In this document: in pieces, positions 1 through 62,694 of the stretch
Layout of the letters: each line of letters starts with the position of its first letter
How positions within the stretch are numbered: the first letter of the stretch is position 1
Assembly (NCBI GenBank): GCA_018105865.1
Contig: CM030865.1
Coordinates: forward strand, 4,006,193-4,070,192
DNA from: Metaphire vulgaris
Lineage: Eukaryota > Annelida > Clitellata > Crassiclitellata > Megascolecidae
Length of the DNA: 64,000 nucleotides
Direction of reading: 5' to 3'
The notes under the pieces: generated by a model
What the model saw: the letters and a program-made list of their open reading frames with translations, nothing else
The model's database searches: none
What the model was told of the DNA's origin: nothing
Position numbers and translations under genes: made by a program

Positions 1-197
1 TCGTACTCAAGTTCAAGCGTTGGGTTCCGGCGCTTATCCAGCCTGGGCAATCAGCGACGTATGTGGTATGATCCATTAATCTGGGGTAGGTTGCCATTAC
101 TTTCCCCAGACCCAAGTTTTACCTCACAGCTTAACGCAGCTCTTCAGCGTATCGCCGCTCTCTAGTCCAGCGACTAAGGCTGAATCGACCTTAGGGC

Positions 198-273
198 TCT
201 TGCGGGGATTGAACCCGAGACCTTCTGCTCCACTGTCCAGTGTCGTTACCACTCTGCTAACTTCCCGGCCTCG
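198..273 (-). repeat. tRNA-like segment (SINE head or tRNA relic)
   Basis: Minus strand reads TTAGCAGAGTGGTAACGAC (box A-like) and GGTCTCGGGTTCAATCCCCG (box B GGTTCAATCC). Acceptor stem pairing is not clear, so a tRNA-derived SINE is more likely than a working tRNA. Confidence 0.45.
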
Positions 274-334
274 ATTGTTAAGATCACGCTGGTTTAATCG
301 TACCTGTCGTTGGAGTTTTCCAGCGATGTTCCAA

Positions 335-480
335 CAGAGATGTCTATGGGTCCGATTTTTAGAACCTAATCCATACAATCTTCAACCCAACCCAACCCAT
401 GCCGGTAATAGGGTTACTTGCCCCAAACCAAACCAACCCACCGTAATACATTGCAATTTCTTAATTAAACCCGATGAGAT
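335..480 (-). mobile_element. Truncated hAT-like MITE (CAGAGATGTCC family)
   Basis: Starts CAGAGATGTCTATGGGTC and carries the AACCCAACCC and CCAAACCAAACC tracts of the complete element at 49180-49427, in inverse orientation. The other terminus is not found. Confidence 0.5.
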
Positions 481-569
481 TGTTTCATACGGGAGAGGGA
501 AGGACGGCTGATTGCCGATAAAACTTGCCAAGCGTTCCAACTGCCAATAAATTCTGAATTCGCAATCAT

Positions 570-616
570 TTTGTTACATTACATTTTGTTACATTACATT
601 ACATTACATTACATTT
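570..616 (+). repeat. (ACATT)n microsatellite
   Basis: Pentamer run with ACATTTTGTT interruptions; the same pentamer on the other strand as the TGTAA run at 46987. Confidence 0.7.
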
Positions 617-823
617 TATTTACCAATCGGAATAAATTTAAGCGACGTCGGGACACAGCGATGCTCCCGAAGACTGATCTCTCTGACGTAAGCAGGGGAC
701 GCCAAGTGCAGCTTCCTAAGCACCATTCCGTTCCAGTAGGCAATGTATCCGTATTCGAAGCGATGCTGCAGACTGTTGGCTCCAGGAAGAAACACTCCAG
801 TTATCTGTTAACGACAGTAAAAC

Positions 824-1140
824 CAGTGGCGTAGTCAAGGGGGGTGTTTGAGGGTTAAACCCCCTTGGCTGCCGACGAAAATTGTTTCATGTGTTTCCAT
901 GCAGTTTTTACTTTCGGGCGCAGTTTTGGGGGTCAAACCCCCCCTTGGCTGGCTGCGACACAAAATGTCAAGGTGCTACAGAACGTAGAATGTAAAGGTT
1001 TAAGGTGACGAGTTTTTTGCTTGTCAGCATCGGCAAAGGAAAATACAGGAAAGATGAGGATGACCTTTTTTTGTTTGCTTGTCAAGATTTTTCGAGGTGA
1101 AAACCAATCCCACATTCCGGAAATCCTGACTACGCCACTG
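824..1140 (+). mobile_element. hAT-like MITE, CAGTGGCGTAGYCA family
   Basis: Terminal inverted repeats CAGTGGCGTAGTCAAGG and CCTGACTACGCCACTG; 8-bp target duplication AGTAAAAC at 816-823 and 1141-1148. No transposase. Confidence 0.8.
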
Positions 1141-1515
1141 AGTAAAACTATTTGTAGGTGTAAACTATAGAATAACAAGTAAACGTTTCCCCTGCTAAAT
1201 TTAAAATTTCAGTTAAATTATTTGAGGCAACGTATTTTCAACGTACGGAACTTTTACCGTATCGCGTATTAAACGTACAATATCATTGGAAATATTATAC
1301 GTACGATACGTTATGTTGAATCTTGTTGAACGTTTGGAGATTTGATGGGTTGGGTGGAGTTCTAAAAACTTAAACCATGGACAGCTGTGGCAATAGCGAA
1401 CGTAGCGAGCCGGTGGCAGGAAGCATTTGGCCTTCTACTGCTTACTGTGCAGTTTTAAATGTCAAATATTTCAACTGTAGCGCGTTCTCTTATACGACGG
1501 ACGAGCCCCCATATG

Positions 1516-1711
1516 CAGTGTTTAATCTAGACTCATGGACTCCGGAGGGGAAACTCAAAAGGCCGGGGGGGGAACTGACAAAGCCGGGTGGAATTCTGCT
1601 AGGGGCCGCTGTTAGTCCTTGCAGTATTCCAAAATTTCCGGGGGAATTTGAAATTTGGGGGGGGGGTTGAAGGGCGATTTTCCCCCCGGAAACGGCCTAG
1701 ATTAAACACTG
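1516..1711 (+). mobile_element. hAT-like MITE, CAGTGTTTAATCTAG family
   Basis: Terminal inverted repeats CAGTGTTTAATCTAG / CTAGATTAAACACTG with perfect 8-bp target duplication CCCATATG (1508-1515, 1712-1719). Confidence 0.88.
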
Positions 1712-1910
1712 CCCATATGTTGGAGGGGCGGAGCAGCGTTGTATTACTAAATAAATGGGATTACGGCTGATTTTGTATAAGATTATATTTATTTTAACAC
1801 AACAGTCCAAACATTCAACCGGAAGACATAAAGCTCCAAGACCAAAGACTCCATAAACTATAATACCAGATAAGTAAGAAAGTCACACCAAAGTCATCTC
1901 ATCGATATAC

Positions 1911-21217
<19,307 letters not shown>

Positions 21218-21356
21218 TACCTTCACAGCGATTAAATAATAACAGTTGCAAAAAGTAGAAGAATACGACGTTAATTCTTATATTTTTGTTGTTACGAAAC
21301 AGCTTTGATCTTTCTTGAAACTATTAGACCAGATAGAAGTTATGAAGGTCGTTGGT

Positions 21357-21653
21357 CAGTGGTGGTTCCACGTGGGGGATGAGTGGGGGTGCATCCCCAT
21401 CGGACTTTTTTCTTATATTTCTGCTTGTGAAACCTATTTTTAGGTTAAAGTCTAATAAAACTACGTGGGAGAAAAACTGCGAATCTATTTTTGGGTAAAG
21501 TAAAAGTGTAGTAAAATTAGGGGAAAATTCCCTTTATCAGCCTTTTTCCGGCAAAGTTTATTGATCTTTTCATTCACTTTTCATCCCCCCACCAACTTCC
21601 TATGAATTCATTTCACCCCGCCCCCCCACCAAGAAATCCTGGAACCGCCACTG
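21357..21653 (+). mobile_element. hAT-like MITE, CAGTGGYGGTTCC family
   Basis: Inverse orientation to 6376. Flanks GTCGTTGGT / TCGTTAGCT approximate a target duplication. Confidence 0.75.
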
Positions 21654-22049
21654 TCGTTAGCTCTTAAATCAAATAAAAAATCAACTCAGTTTATTAGGAT
21701 CAGGTCACAAATTAAGGAAAAGACCCATGTCCTTAATGCTGTGGGCATGATTTTTTGTTTGAAAAAGGATCATCACTAGTTTTTGTGTATGGTTTTTTGC
21801 ATCTTTAACGTACTAAAAAGTAAGTAAGCAAAGATCAATACAAGTTTTTTGTGCTCCTTTAACGTCGTGAAAACTCTGACAAGCCAAATATGTTTTCTGA
21901 CCGCTTTTTCCTGAAATCACTGGTTCTGGTTCAGATGACCGATTTTTCCTTTTTTTTAGGTGTTGGCTGCCACTGGTTCAAACTCAAACCTTGTCCAAAC
22001 ATTTAAAATTTGTCAAGGGGCTGAATAAACACTGGGTGACGCATTTTTT

Positions 22050-22430
22050 TGTTCCGGGTGAGGTGCACTAGTGACGCCTCTGACTGGTGTTTTCACTTTG
22101 ATTTTCGTTCGCAACCTGGATACAAAGACGTGTGAGTCATTCACGCGAGGCTGAGCAATCCAACGTGGACGATGTGGACTCGTCGGCACTTGGCAAATAC
22201 TTGATCGGTTTGAAATCAATCGACAATACGGAGCCACCGCCGGACAACAACTGCGATCCGGAAAGTTTGTTCGTTCTATTGACCGTAATTGAGATAAGCA
22301 GCGAAACAATTAGACGACACTCCACACATACACAAGCACACACATGCATGAACACACACGAACAGGCGATCGTACGCACACACACAGAGACACACACACC
22401 ATAGGCAAATACGACGCACACAGAGTAAAA
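22050..22430. other. CG-rich non-repetitive island in the divergent intergenic region
   Basis: This stretch has more CG dinucleotides and higher GC than its surroundings and is open for about 70 codons on both strands. It is followed by a CA-rich tract from 22320. On the minus strand a donor-like ATCCAG|GTTGCG lies near 22110. It might be a 5' untranslated exon or promoter of the FSTL-like gene. No conserved protein motif was seen. Confidence 0.25.
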
Positions 22431-22472
22431 GCTTTATCTTCATTGTAGTCTATGGGATAATGTGTATAAAAC

Positions 22473-22790
22473 CAGTGTTTATTCTAGGCCTTTTTTTCGG
22501 GGGGGGGATCCCCCCAAAGTTTGAAAATCCCCCCAAATCTATATGTTGCATTGGGAGATAGAAATTTCCCCAACCCAAGTGTGACGAAAAGGGTTTTTTA
22601 TATTTGGAAGAAGGATAAAAGGAAAGATAATGAAGGATATGATGACCTTTTTTGCTTGTCACCGCACCCGAGAGAGCACATAACAACAGGATGGCCTTTT
22701 TTTGCTCGTCAAGGTTTTGGGCAGAAAAAAACATCTCCCCAAACATGTAAAACTCCCCCTCCAATGTCAAGGTGGCTAGAATAAACACTG
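22473..22790 (+). mobile_element. hAT-like MITE, CAGTGTTTATTCTAG family
   Basis: Termini CAGTGTTTATTCTAGGCC / GCTAGAATAAACACTG; ATAAAAC repeated at both flanks. Confidence 0.8.
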
Positions 22791-22804
22791 ATAAAACATA
22801 TAAT

Positions 22805-22863
22805 TAATAATGATAATGATGATGATAATGATGATAATGATGATGATGATGATGATGATGATG

Positions 22864-22936
<73 letters not shown>

Positions 22937-23040
22937 CAATGATAATTAACAATGACGATTAACAATGATGATGATGATGATGATGATTAACAATGATGAT
23001 GATGATGGTGATGGTGATGATGATGGTGATGGTGGTGACC
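22805..23040 (+). repeat. (GAT)n/(AAT)n microsatellite
   Basis: Compound tract in the intergenic region. Confidence 0.88.
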
Positions 23041-23225
23041 ATTGTGTTAAAATGTGTTTTGCTCCTCCTGTAAAAATTCTGTAGGCGTCCATGACCTCAC
23101 CACATTCCCTCAAGCCCCCTTTTCGCGACTGGGGATGACAATCTGCAGAAGCCTCTATGTCCCGATTCCCGAGTCCTGGCTACGCCCCTGTTGTAAAACC
23201 GTTAAGGACTCGCATGAATTTCCAA

Positions 23226-23399
23226 CAATGTTTATTCTAGACCTTCTCTGGGAGGGGGAATTACCCCTCGCCCAAAGTTTGAAATTCCCCCCCCCCGAAA
23301 TTTTTACATTTTGGCAAATAGTATGACCTCCGCAACGTCTGTTCCCCCAAAAATGTTAAACTTCCCCCCCCAATGTCTAGGTGGCTAGAATAAACACTG
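23226..23399 (+). mobile_element. hAT-like MITE, CAGTGTTTATTCTAG family
   Basis: CAATGTTTATTCTAG ... GGCTAGAATAAACACTG; imperfect flanking AATTTC repeats. Confidence 0.72.
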
Positions 23400-23569
23400 A
23401 ATTTCGAACCATTACGGAACCCATACGCCGCCATTGAGCGCAGCACATACAACGGTATTTCGACGCAGGTACACTTACGACATACATGTCAGACAGCAAA
23501 CACAAGATATTCTGGACCGATTAAAAGCAGACAAGACACGTAGGCCTATAACCAGACAGACAAAAATCA

Positions 23570-23780
23570 AAATTACCCGACTGCCTGTGTCTGTTACATG
23601 AGCCGGTCACCGAACGAAGACCGACGAGGATCGTAGACGCAAAAACGAGCGACTGACTGTCTAACGGTTAGACGTTGAAGCGGACAGTGTCGCTGCCCTG
23701 CCCAGCGTTGGCATCGCGGCGTCGCCCGGGCGCTTCGATCAATGACGGCATGTCGGCGACGCAAGCATAATGCAGAGATG
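23570..23780. promoter_or_regulatory. CpG-rich segment between the divergent genes
   Basis: Dense CG dinucleotides (CCGACGAGGATCGTAGACGC; GCATCGCGGCGTCGCCCGGG) in otherwise AT-rich, repeat-filled DNA. A promoter or 5' exon is possible. No TATA box is clear. Confidence 0.22.
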
Positions 23781-23800
23781 GTCGGTCGCTATCCCCATTG

Positions 23801-23994
23801 CAGCGGTGGGCAATTTTTTGTTTTGGCTCGAGGGCCGCATGTATGCTTCGAACATTTCTGGCGGGCCGTATTGTATAAAGTTCATAAACTACAAAGTATT
23901 AATATTATTATAGAAAATATAAGGCTTTTTACATGTATATGTACAGGTTTTCACACAGGCTTTCCCCAGCCTCCTAAACCTCCCCTTTAAATTA

Positions 23995-24090
<96 letters not shown>

Positions 24091-24319
24091 GTAAGATATG
24101 TAAGATATTTGTTCTCGTAACGGTCTTTTGACCGGTAGTTCGCGTTAAGTAATGATATTTGTATAGCGCCAGTCAAAGTCTGTTGGAAAATGTTTAAATT
24201 ATGAAAAATCAGCCATCTTGTTAAAATTTTTATTAGAAATTTAGAATATGCTCGGCGGGCCGGATAAAACTCTGTCGAGGGCCGCATCCGGCCCGCGGGC
24301 CGTATTTTGCCCACCCCTG
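23801..24319 (+). mobile_element. hAT (Charlie-like) non-autonomous element with nested insertion
   Basis: Left CAGCGGTGGGCAATTTTTTG ... GAGGGCCGCAT; right GGCCCGCGGGCCGTATTTTG CCCACCCCTG. These GGCCCGC-containing termini are like those of Charlie/MER5-type hATs. An ATT-tailed retroelement (23946-24090) sits inside. Confidence 0.65.
23946..24091 (+). repeat. Retroelement end plus (ATT)n
   Basis: TTTTCACACAGGCTTTCCCC AGCCTCCTAAACC then a 95-bp ATT run. Confidence 0.75.
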
Positions 24320-24489
24320 TTCTATGGCTAGGTATGTCATTTGCACGGTGATCTGGAGCATTGTGGTCGTCGACTGCAGATATTTCTAGTAAGCGAACAG
24401 CATTGTCAAAATCTGGCATGCTACGAATTAAACCGAAATAGCAATAAACATGAAATCGATGGCCTTAACAGCATAGTAGAAAAATGAAA

Positions 24490-24960
24490 CAACGCCATCT
24501 ATCATTTCTGGAATGACCTGGTCTTCTGCGGATGGACCCTTGGATATTAGAACCGGTGCACTTTCACGCCCGTTAAATCAGTCATCACTCAAAATCTGCA
24601 ACCGCGCTTTCTCATACGCCGCACCAGAACTTTGGAACTCAATTTTGCCTCCCTCCAGCAGCCTGTTGACATGGTCAAACAAAAAGCTCTTGAAAAATTT
24701 TTATTTCCTTTAATTCCTTCACTGTCTCCTCAAACCTTTAGGTCTAAACTTAAAACCTTCCTATTCGAAAAGGAAGTCATTTCCCCCATAGCAACAACAA
24801 CTTGACCCGCCGCCTCATAGATACACTGACCTTTGCCCGGCCGACAAACCACCCTGTCTATAGCTATTTCAAGAAAGATTAAGCGCATAAAAATAAACAG
24901 CTACTTTCTGTGAACTGGTCTTCTGCGCTGGAGAAGTTACGAGATTTTACTTACTTACTT
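24490..24960 (+). mobile_element. CR1-like LINE 3' end (decayed)
   Basis: AFSYAAPELWNSI, then in another frame PSLSPQTFRSKLKTFLFEKE: the conserved last residues of CR1/L2-type reverse transcriptases. Similar remains at 3.83 kb (short) and 63.0-64.0 kb. Confidence 0.65.
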
Positions 24961-25101
24961 ACTTAATTACAGGGTGGCGCAAAAAACCTGACTATATTAA
25001 ATGCCAGACCTAATGTTACTAGTCCGGTTTTTTGCGCCACTCTCTCTCTCTCTCTCTCTCACGTTTTTGGACCGCCGACCGCGACCCACTTCAGCGGTTG
25101 T

Positions 25102-25183
25102 TTAACCCCTTAACCGGGCGCGACGGCTCAGAGCCGTCCAGTTTACATTGAGTTACAGATTTATTCCCCAGCTAAGGGGTTAA
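25102..25183 (+). mobile_element. Palindromic TTAA element
   Basis: TTAACCCCTTAACCGGGCG ... CAGCTAAGGGGTTAA. Confidence 0.65.
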
Positions 25184-25326
25184 TGTGCGGCGGCCCTGCA
25201 AACGTTGTGTCAACTAAAAGTGGATAAAATACGAATCATTTTACGCCTAATATAAGCTCTGACTGGATTGGTGACACATTAATCTCTTAAAACAAAACTT
25301 ACTGGCAACTTTGCAAGGCTAGTGAC

Positions 25327-25490
25327 CAGGGTTTAATCTAGGCCGTTTCCGGGGAGAAAATTGCCCTTTAACCCCCGGAAATTTCAACTAACAGCAGCCC
25401 CTAGTTGACTTCCCCCAAGCTTTTTCAGTTTCCCCTCCCGAGTTTGTCAGTGTCCCCCCCCCGGAGTCCAGGAGTTTAGATTAAACACTG
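25327..25490 (+). mobile_element. hAT-like MITE, CAGTGTTTAATCTAG family
   Basis: Exact 8-bp duplication CTAGTGAC at 25319-25326 and 25491-25498. Confidence 0.86.
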
Positions 25491-25568
25491 CTAGTGACAT
25501 TATGGTGTTGATTAGTAACATTAGGTTTGGCACAGAATAAAGGCTGTCGGCAAACGCCGGTACCAGAT

Positions 25569-25766
25569 CAGTGGCGGCTCCACCGGGGGTGGAGGGGGAT
25601 GGGGGCCCGTGTCCCCTATTGAGTGCCTGGCCCCCCAGTGGCCCCCCAGTTGGGACCCCATACTTAATACTACATACATTAAACAACAAATGGTTGACCC
25701 CCATGATTAGAAGTTGCCACCCCAAAGGCCCCCCCCCCCACTTGCCAAATCCTAGAGCCGCCACTG
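25569..25766 (+). mobile_element. hAT-like MITE, CAGTGGCGGCTC family
   Basis: Inverted CAGTGGCGGCTC / GAGCCGCCACTG, exact 8-bp duplication TACCAGAT. Confidence 0.88.
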
Positions 25767-26094
25767 TACCAGATGCCCTCGGTCATTAAATAACCGAATA
25801 GAGCCAACTGACGTCTGATGTCAAGTACATTGACACTGTCCCAAGTTCCCAACGTCGAATTAGATTTAAACTATGGCATAACAAGTAAACGTTTCCAAAT
25901 AAATTTTAACATTTCAGTTCACTTATATTAGATAACGTATTTTAACGAACGGAACTTTTACCGCACGCGTATTTATACGCATTTCATCATCAAAAACTAC
26001 AATGCTGTAGGCCTACGTATGTTACGTACGGTAGAATCTTGCATGGGCTAGCATGCTATTAACGTATTTCATGGGCAATTAAAACAGAGGCATA

Positions 26095-26284
26095 GCCAGG
26101 AATTTGATTTGGGAGGGTATAAATATTTTGGGTGGGTATAAATCTTAACTATAAATCCACATAAACCATATAAAACCACATATAACCACATGTAAATCAA
26201 ATAAAAACTTTAAAGTAGACTGATTTGGGGGGTATATATATATATATATATATACCGATATACCCCCCCGTCGCTACACCCCTG
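26095..26284 (-). mobile_element. MITE, CAGGGGCGTAGCGAC family
   Basis: Exact 8-bp duplication AATTAAAA; (AT)n core. Inverse orientation to the copy at 16547. Confidence 0.82.
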
Positions 26285-26289
26285 AATTA

Positions 26290-27050
26290 AAAAAACCCAC
26301 CATATTATTATAATAGTCAATATTCCCAACAAATGGGGGAGAGATAGGCCTATTCATATTTATGGGCGGGTATGCTTCAAAAATTATTTGATCCCCCAAT
26401 GGTGATGGCAGGAATACGCCTCTGAGGGTAAGACATTAAATTCTATAATTTATATATCACGAATTTGTCGGCTATATTATTGACATTTAAAATTAATCAT
26501 TTAAATTTCAAATATATATACGGTTCTGTTGATCTCTATATGGACATTTATTTTTCGCCATTTGAACGAAGAGTTATAGTAATATTCTTAATTTTAAATA
26601 TAATATTATTTGCAGTAATTAAGAATTTAGAATAATTATTATTATAATGACGACGTCGCTAGACAAACTGCTGCCATGGAACTCATTATGATTTATATTG
26701 GAGTATAACGAATGATGACAATTAAGGCCTAGGTCTATTCTGGTTATAAAACCTAATATTTTAGAATTCTTACGGACTTCTCTACGGACTTCTATACGGG
26801 ACTTTCAACCATGGAAACAATGTCATAAATCAATTGAACAGGTAAATTGTGCATTGCAATTTTCTTGCTACTGGAAAGACAGACGCCAACTCTAAAAAGA
26901 ATGTCACATAGAACTTTAGCAATATGATTTAGGAGATAGGCTACTATGAGCGGAATTGGGTTTGGAAATATGTCACAACATTAAACATGACTTGGAACAC
27001 CTAAAGTTCATTATTAAGTTAAAATCTGGCATCGCTAAGTATTTTCGTAA
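26290..27050. other. Intergenic AT-rich DNA, nothing recognised
   Basis: No coding, repeat-family or RNA signal seen. Confidence 0.4.
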
Positions 27051-27065
27051 TGACTTCTTTCGATG

Positions 27066-27089
27066 GAATTATTATTATTATTATTATTA

Positions 27090-27152
<63 letters not shown>

Positions 27153-27240
27153 GACTAGACAATTTATATAGCGCAATAATCATGGCAAAAATGGCCAAAA
27201 ACAAGAGCGCTTTACAATACCACGTATAATCGATGGTGAA
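27066..27240 (+). repeat. (ATT)n and a 'TATATAGCGC...GCGCTTTACA' SINE-like end
   Basis: AATTTATATAGCGCAATAAT ... AAGAGCGCTTTACAATACC; similar ends at 10.03 kb and 18.45 kb. Confidence 0.55.
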
Positions 27241-27928
27241 AAGGTAAGTCTTAAAAGATTATTTAGGAAAAGTCCTAGAGAGTCAGAGTTTGTAACATAG
27301 TCCGGTAATGAGTTCCACCTTATCGCAAATCTCGACCCAGCAAATGAAAAATACTGTTAAATGTTGTTATTCATCGTTCGATTCTGCATTTACAGCTCTG
27401 ACAAACGTATTTCATGTATGTCGATGATTTTGTTGCACTTGTAAATGATGCTATTAACCATCAAACATAACCATTCTAGAGAAATCCAATGATTTTCGAA
27501 TTTTCGCTCACTGAATGGTAAATTGTGAGGTTATTTAGTTACTAAATGCATATAAATGACGATAAATATATGTATCCTTATTATTATACTTATGTTCTAA
27601 GCAATCAATGTTATTGTTGTATTAATTAATGTATACATATATAATATATAACTTACTTGTATGTCATGAAATACATAATTATGTCAATCTCACCTCGTTC
27701 GATATTGGTTGCTGTTAATTGCAATTTATCGGCTCTAAAAACTCAAGGCACATATTATATTACCTACCGAAGGTCGACGATTCCTTTCAACTTTTTTTTT
27801 TCTAAGGAGGCATTGAAATACATTGAAAACAACAAAAGCGCTTTTTTTTACTCATTAGGCAAGCTAAAAATGCTATCGAATATTTGTTAATCTGTCGCGA
27901 TAGGATTTAAAAGAACTGAAAAGACAAG

Positions 27929-27991
27929 ATGAAAGCATTTTTGTTGCTTTTTATTCTATTGTCATCGATCGTCAGAATATATACAGAGTAA
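27929..27991 (+). pseudogene. Degenerate duplicate of the signal-peptide exon
   Basis: ATG followed by KAFLLLFILLSSIVR, then IYTE and a TAA. It is closely similar to the functional-looking exon at 28469 (KAFSSLFFFLLSSIVR), and upstream flanks match too (TCGACGATTCCTTTCAAC at 27.78 kb and 28.32 kb; AAGGAGG...CATTGAAA). The in-frame stop and loss of the AAG|GT donor suggest decay. A donor ACAGA|GTAATA (phase 2) exists but would not fit exon 30964. It could alternatively be a separate noncoding first exon. Confidence 0.5.
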
Positions 27992-28113
27992 TAAGAGGTT
28001 AGAAATCACAATCTAACTAATCAACCAGCCCAAAAGATGCTTCTCTCAATATAATACGCTATTACTAATTTCAAAATACTGTCAGATATTGTTATTTTAG
28101 TTTTATTAGGGCC

Positions 28114-28281
28114 TATAGGAGTATCCAGAACAATCTCTATGGTCACTGATCTACATTGAAAGCTAGAAAAGCTATTTCATTACCATTGGCGTCTAAGAAA
28201 TGACGACAATGGTTTGTTAATTCTGTCCGACCAGTGGGCGGAAAGAACCGACCTTGTTGGTAAACACTGGATACCCCTATA
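28114..28281 (+). mobile_element. MITE, TATAGGRGTATCCAG family
   Basis: Inserted between the two copies of the signal-peptide exon; the internal palindrome is damaged (GTCTAAGAAATGAC). Confidence 0.65.
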
Positions 28282-28468
28282 AGTTACGACCCCACGGCAC
28301 ATTGTCAACTGAAGTTCGACGATTCCTTTCAACTGTTGTACAGTACTAAGGAGGAATTAAACATTAAAATACATTGAAAAAACAGAGCTATATCATCAGA
28401 CAAGTTACGAAATACAATCGAATATTTACTAAACTGTCGTAATAGGAACTAAAAGAACCGAAGACGAA

Positions 28469-60236
<31,768 letters not shown>

Positions 60237-60650
60237 GAAAGACGCCGTAACTGTTGGAAATAACGCTAAACAAGCGTAAAAGAAGGAAAACGAAAACTAG
60301 AAAAATCTCTTTCTCCGATAAACGTGTTTTTTTAAATTTCCAAGGCTGAACTGATATTCTATTCAATAATAGGGCCTAATTAATTCTCAAATTTATTTTT
60401 AATATCGTTTGCATGCGTATCTACTATCTACGTAACGATTATCCCGATTTCTAGAACATTTCCTTTGCGTTTAAGTGTGAGCTATATGTTCTTTTAAAAT
60501 AATACACTTTATGAAAAATTAGCAATAATGTGTGCCTTTTCTCCGTGTTTGCAGAAAAAAGGTTTATGAATTGGCTTTTGCTAAATTATGTGACATATTG
60601 ATAAACAGACGATCTGATTTCATCATTTTCCATCGTGATACTCACTAGAA

Positions 60651-60964
60651 CAGTGGCGTAGCCAGGATTTCCGGAAGGGGCGGTTTGGTTTTGACTTTTG
60701 ACCGTAACCAACTTTCGAAAAATCTTGACAAACAAAAAGAGTTCATCGATCCTATGTATCTTATGTCTTTCCTTCTAAAATGTGTCATTTCATATGCTGA
60801 CAAGCACTATGGCGCTTAAAAGATTTTGGTCAGCAGCCCCAAGGGGGTGACCCTCAAAACCGCGTCCGAAAATTAAAAATGCATGGAAACACATAAAACA
60901 AAGTTTTTCGTTGGCGCCAAAGGGATCGGTTTTAACCCCAAGCCTCCCCTTGGCTACGCCACTG
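60651..60964 (+). mobile_element. hAT-like MITE, CAGTGGCGTAGCCAGG family
   Basis: CAGTGGCGTAGCCAGGATTT CC ... CCTTGGCTACGCCACTG, downstream of the PAN gene. Confidence 0.82.
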
Positions 60965-62550
60965 TGCTAGAGCACAGTCGTTTCGAGCAAATGAAGGAAA
61001 CCCCCGTTTAGCATGGGCGGTTCCTGGCTGGAGGCAGCAAATTTTTCCATAATCAAAGTTTGCTTGATTCCGAATCGCCGTGTGTCAAAAGCTACTCATA
61101 TCGACAACTGACGAGTATTGATTGAAATGGCCAAGAAAACATTGTCTATGAAAATTTTCGCACGCTCATCTTTAGGCCCTACTTATTTGGCAATCATTTA
61201 GTTCGAATCATTTTTGTCGCATATCCTTTGACTCTGTGAGCAGAAAATTTATCCAATTTCCACCTATCCCAGGCTTTACCATGCAGTAGAGAACTCGCCA
61301 CTTGCTTTTGCCCAGCACCAAATATACAAAATATAACAACACCGCCGTCGGAAACTTTAACCGTCTTAAGCAATAGAGAATATCACAGGCAAAATTCTGA
61401 ATGCCAACCACTTTTGATATACAATAGATAGTGCCCTAATTTTTGAGAAAAAACTTGATTATTAGGTCCTCTTCTCTTGTCTGACAAAAGTGATAGCCAT
61501 TCACACATCTGCCAATACCATTCTCTGTAGTTTAAAAATGTCCAATTTAAGCAATACAGACAAAAGTCTGAATGCCCATCACTATAATTATGTATTCGTA
61601 ACTCGATTATGCCAACTGCCATCAGATATTCAAGTCCTGAAGAAATGTTCAATTTTTATGAAAATCTCAATATCTCTACGATATGTCGTGCTTTAGTTAG
61701 ACGTTGAATTTCACAGCTGTCCTTCAGGCTGAATGGTGTCGCATTTCGAATAGTATGACCCCATTTCATAATTTCATCCTTAGAAAACACCTTATTCGAT
61801 TTTTCCAATGATGTCGACCATTCAAAATCTCGACAGTTCGCTAATATTTCTGACGCACTCATCTAACTTATGAAAAATTTCTGTGCAGAAATCTATGGGC
61901 GTTGGAATTGGCAAATGTTTTCGAAAACAGAATTAGATTAGGCCTATTTAAATTTTTTAATAACTTTCGGTAGAGCCTGTCTAGAAGTTACTCACGAGTT
62001 TACGGTGAAAACAAATAACATTTCTAAATCGTTTTTATTCACAGCTGTTCTCAAGGTGTCGCCTCGAGATTGTTCGGACCTACATAACTTCTATCATATT
62101 AATCTCTATCAAAGTTGTTGACTTGTTTCTGCTCTGAAAAATTTCCCACATCGACAATAACTTGAAGTTTTCAAATAAAAATTGCAAAGTGTCCATATCA
62201 CACGAAAGCTATAATTATAGTCTTCAGAATGGTGTAACAATCTAGAGGGTTTCGTGGTTTTCCTGTTGATCTGACTTACAGGTAGCAGCAACACTTTGCA
62301 AGTGTGGGAGTCAGTATCCACTTCATCTGATTCTCTCTCGCTCTGGCGTCATTGTGTGATCTTGTCGAAGAATAGGACTGCATTGTACATTGTGCAATGC
62401 ACTGCATTGTAATCGAAAGGATATCTCATATTTTATGCAACTATACTGGTCTGCTGGCGAACGTCAAACAATTACACTATATGCACTGCCATTGGTATCG
62501 TTGGCAACATAATCACAAGCAGTTGTACAAAGGGACATGCAAAACTCATG
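60965..62550. other. Intergenic DNA, no firm gene
   Basis: AT-rich with several minus-strand frames of 60-90 codons (only 61656-61862 listed) and an imperfect repeat near 61.37 and 61.54 kb (AAGCAATA.AGA....AAA.TCTGAATGCC). No conserved domain recognised. Confidence 0.35.
61656..61862 (-). CDS. Hypothetical small ORF
   Basis: ATG at 61862 opens 68 codons: SASEILANCRDFEWSTSLEK ... FSKDEIMKWGHTIRN ... IQRLTKARHIVEIL. Composition is protein-like and not simple repeat, and the sequence is not one of the MITE families seen here. I do not recognise a family, and no neighbouring exon in phase could be shown. It could be a first exon of a minus-strand gene or chance. Confidence 0.22.
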   Translation of the reverse strand: MSASEILANCRDFEWSTSLEKSNKVFSKDEIMKWGHTIRNATPFSLKDSCEIQRLTKARHIVEILRFS

Positions 62551-62552
62551 CC

Positions 62553-62651
62553 GACCAATCACAAGCGTCGTTCGTTCTGACCAATCACAAGCGTCGTTCG
62601 TTCTGACCAATCACAAGCGTCGTTCGTTCCGACCAATCACAAGCGCCGTTC
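62553..62651 (+). repeat. 26-bp tandem repeat with CCAAT boxes
   Basis: Nearly four copies of GACCAATCACAAGCGTCGTT CGTTCT. Each copy contains CCAAT. Confidence 0.85.
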
Positions 62652-62694
62652 CAGCAATTTCTCCTGGGGTCAGGTGAGGTCCTTTCCAATTTCC

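Noticed and set aside
198..273. Functional tRNA gene
   Set aside because: Box A and B present, but no convincing acceptor stem or cloverleaf; called a SINE/tRNA relic instead.
1..1890. Further 3' exons of the FSTL-like gene
   Set aside because: Only MITE and SINE-like sequence on the minus strand; no match to the remaining C-terminal motifs.
22132..22404. ORF MSHSREAEQSNVDD... on the plus strand
   Set aside because: Shorter than 100 codons, ends in a CA repeat, no recognised domain; kept only as a CG-rich island.
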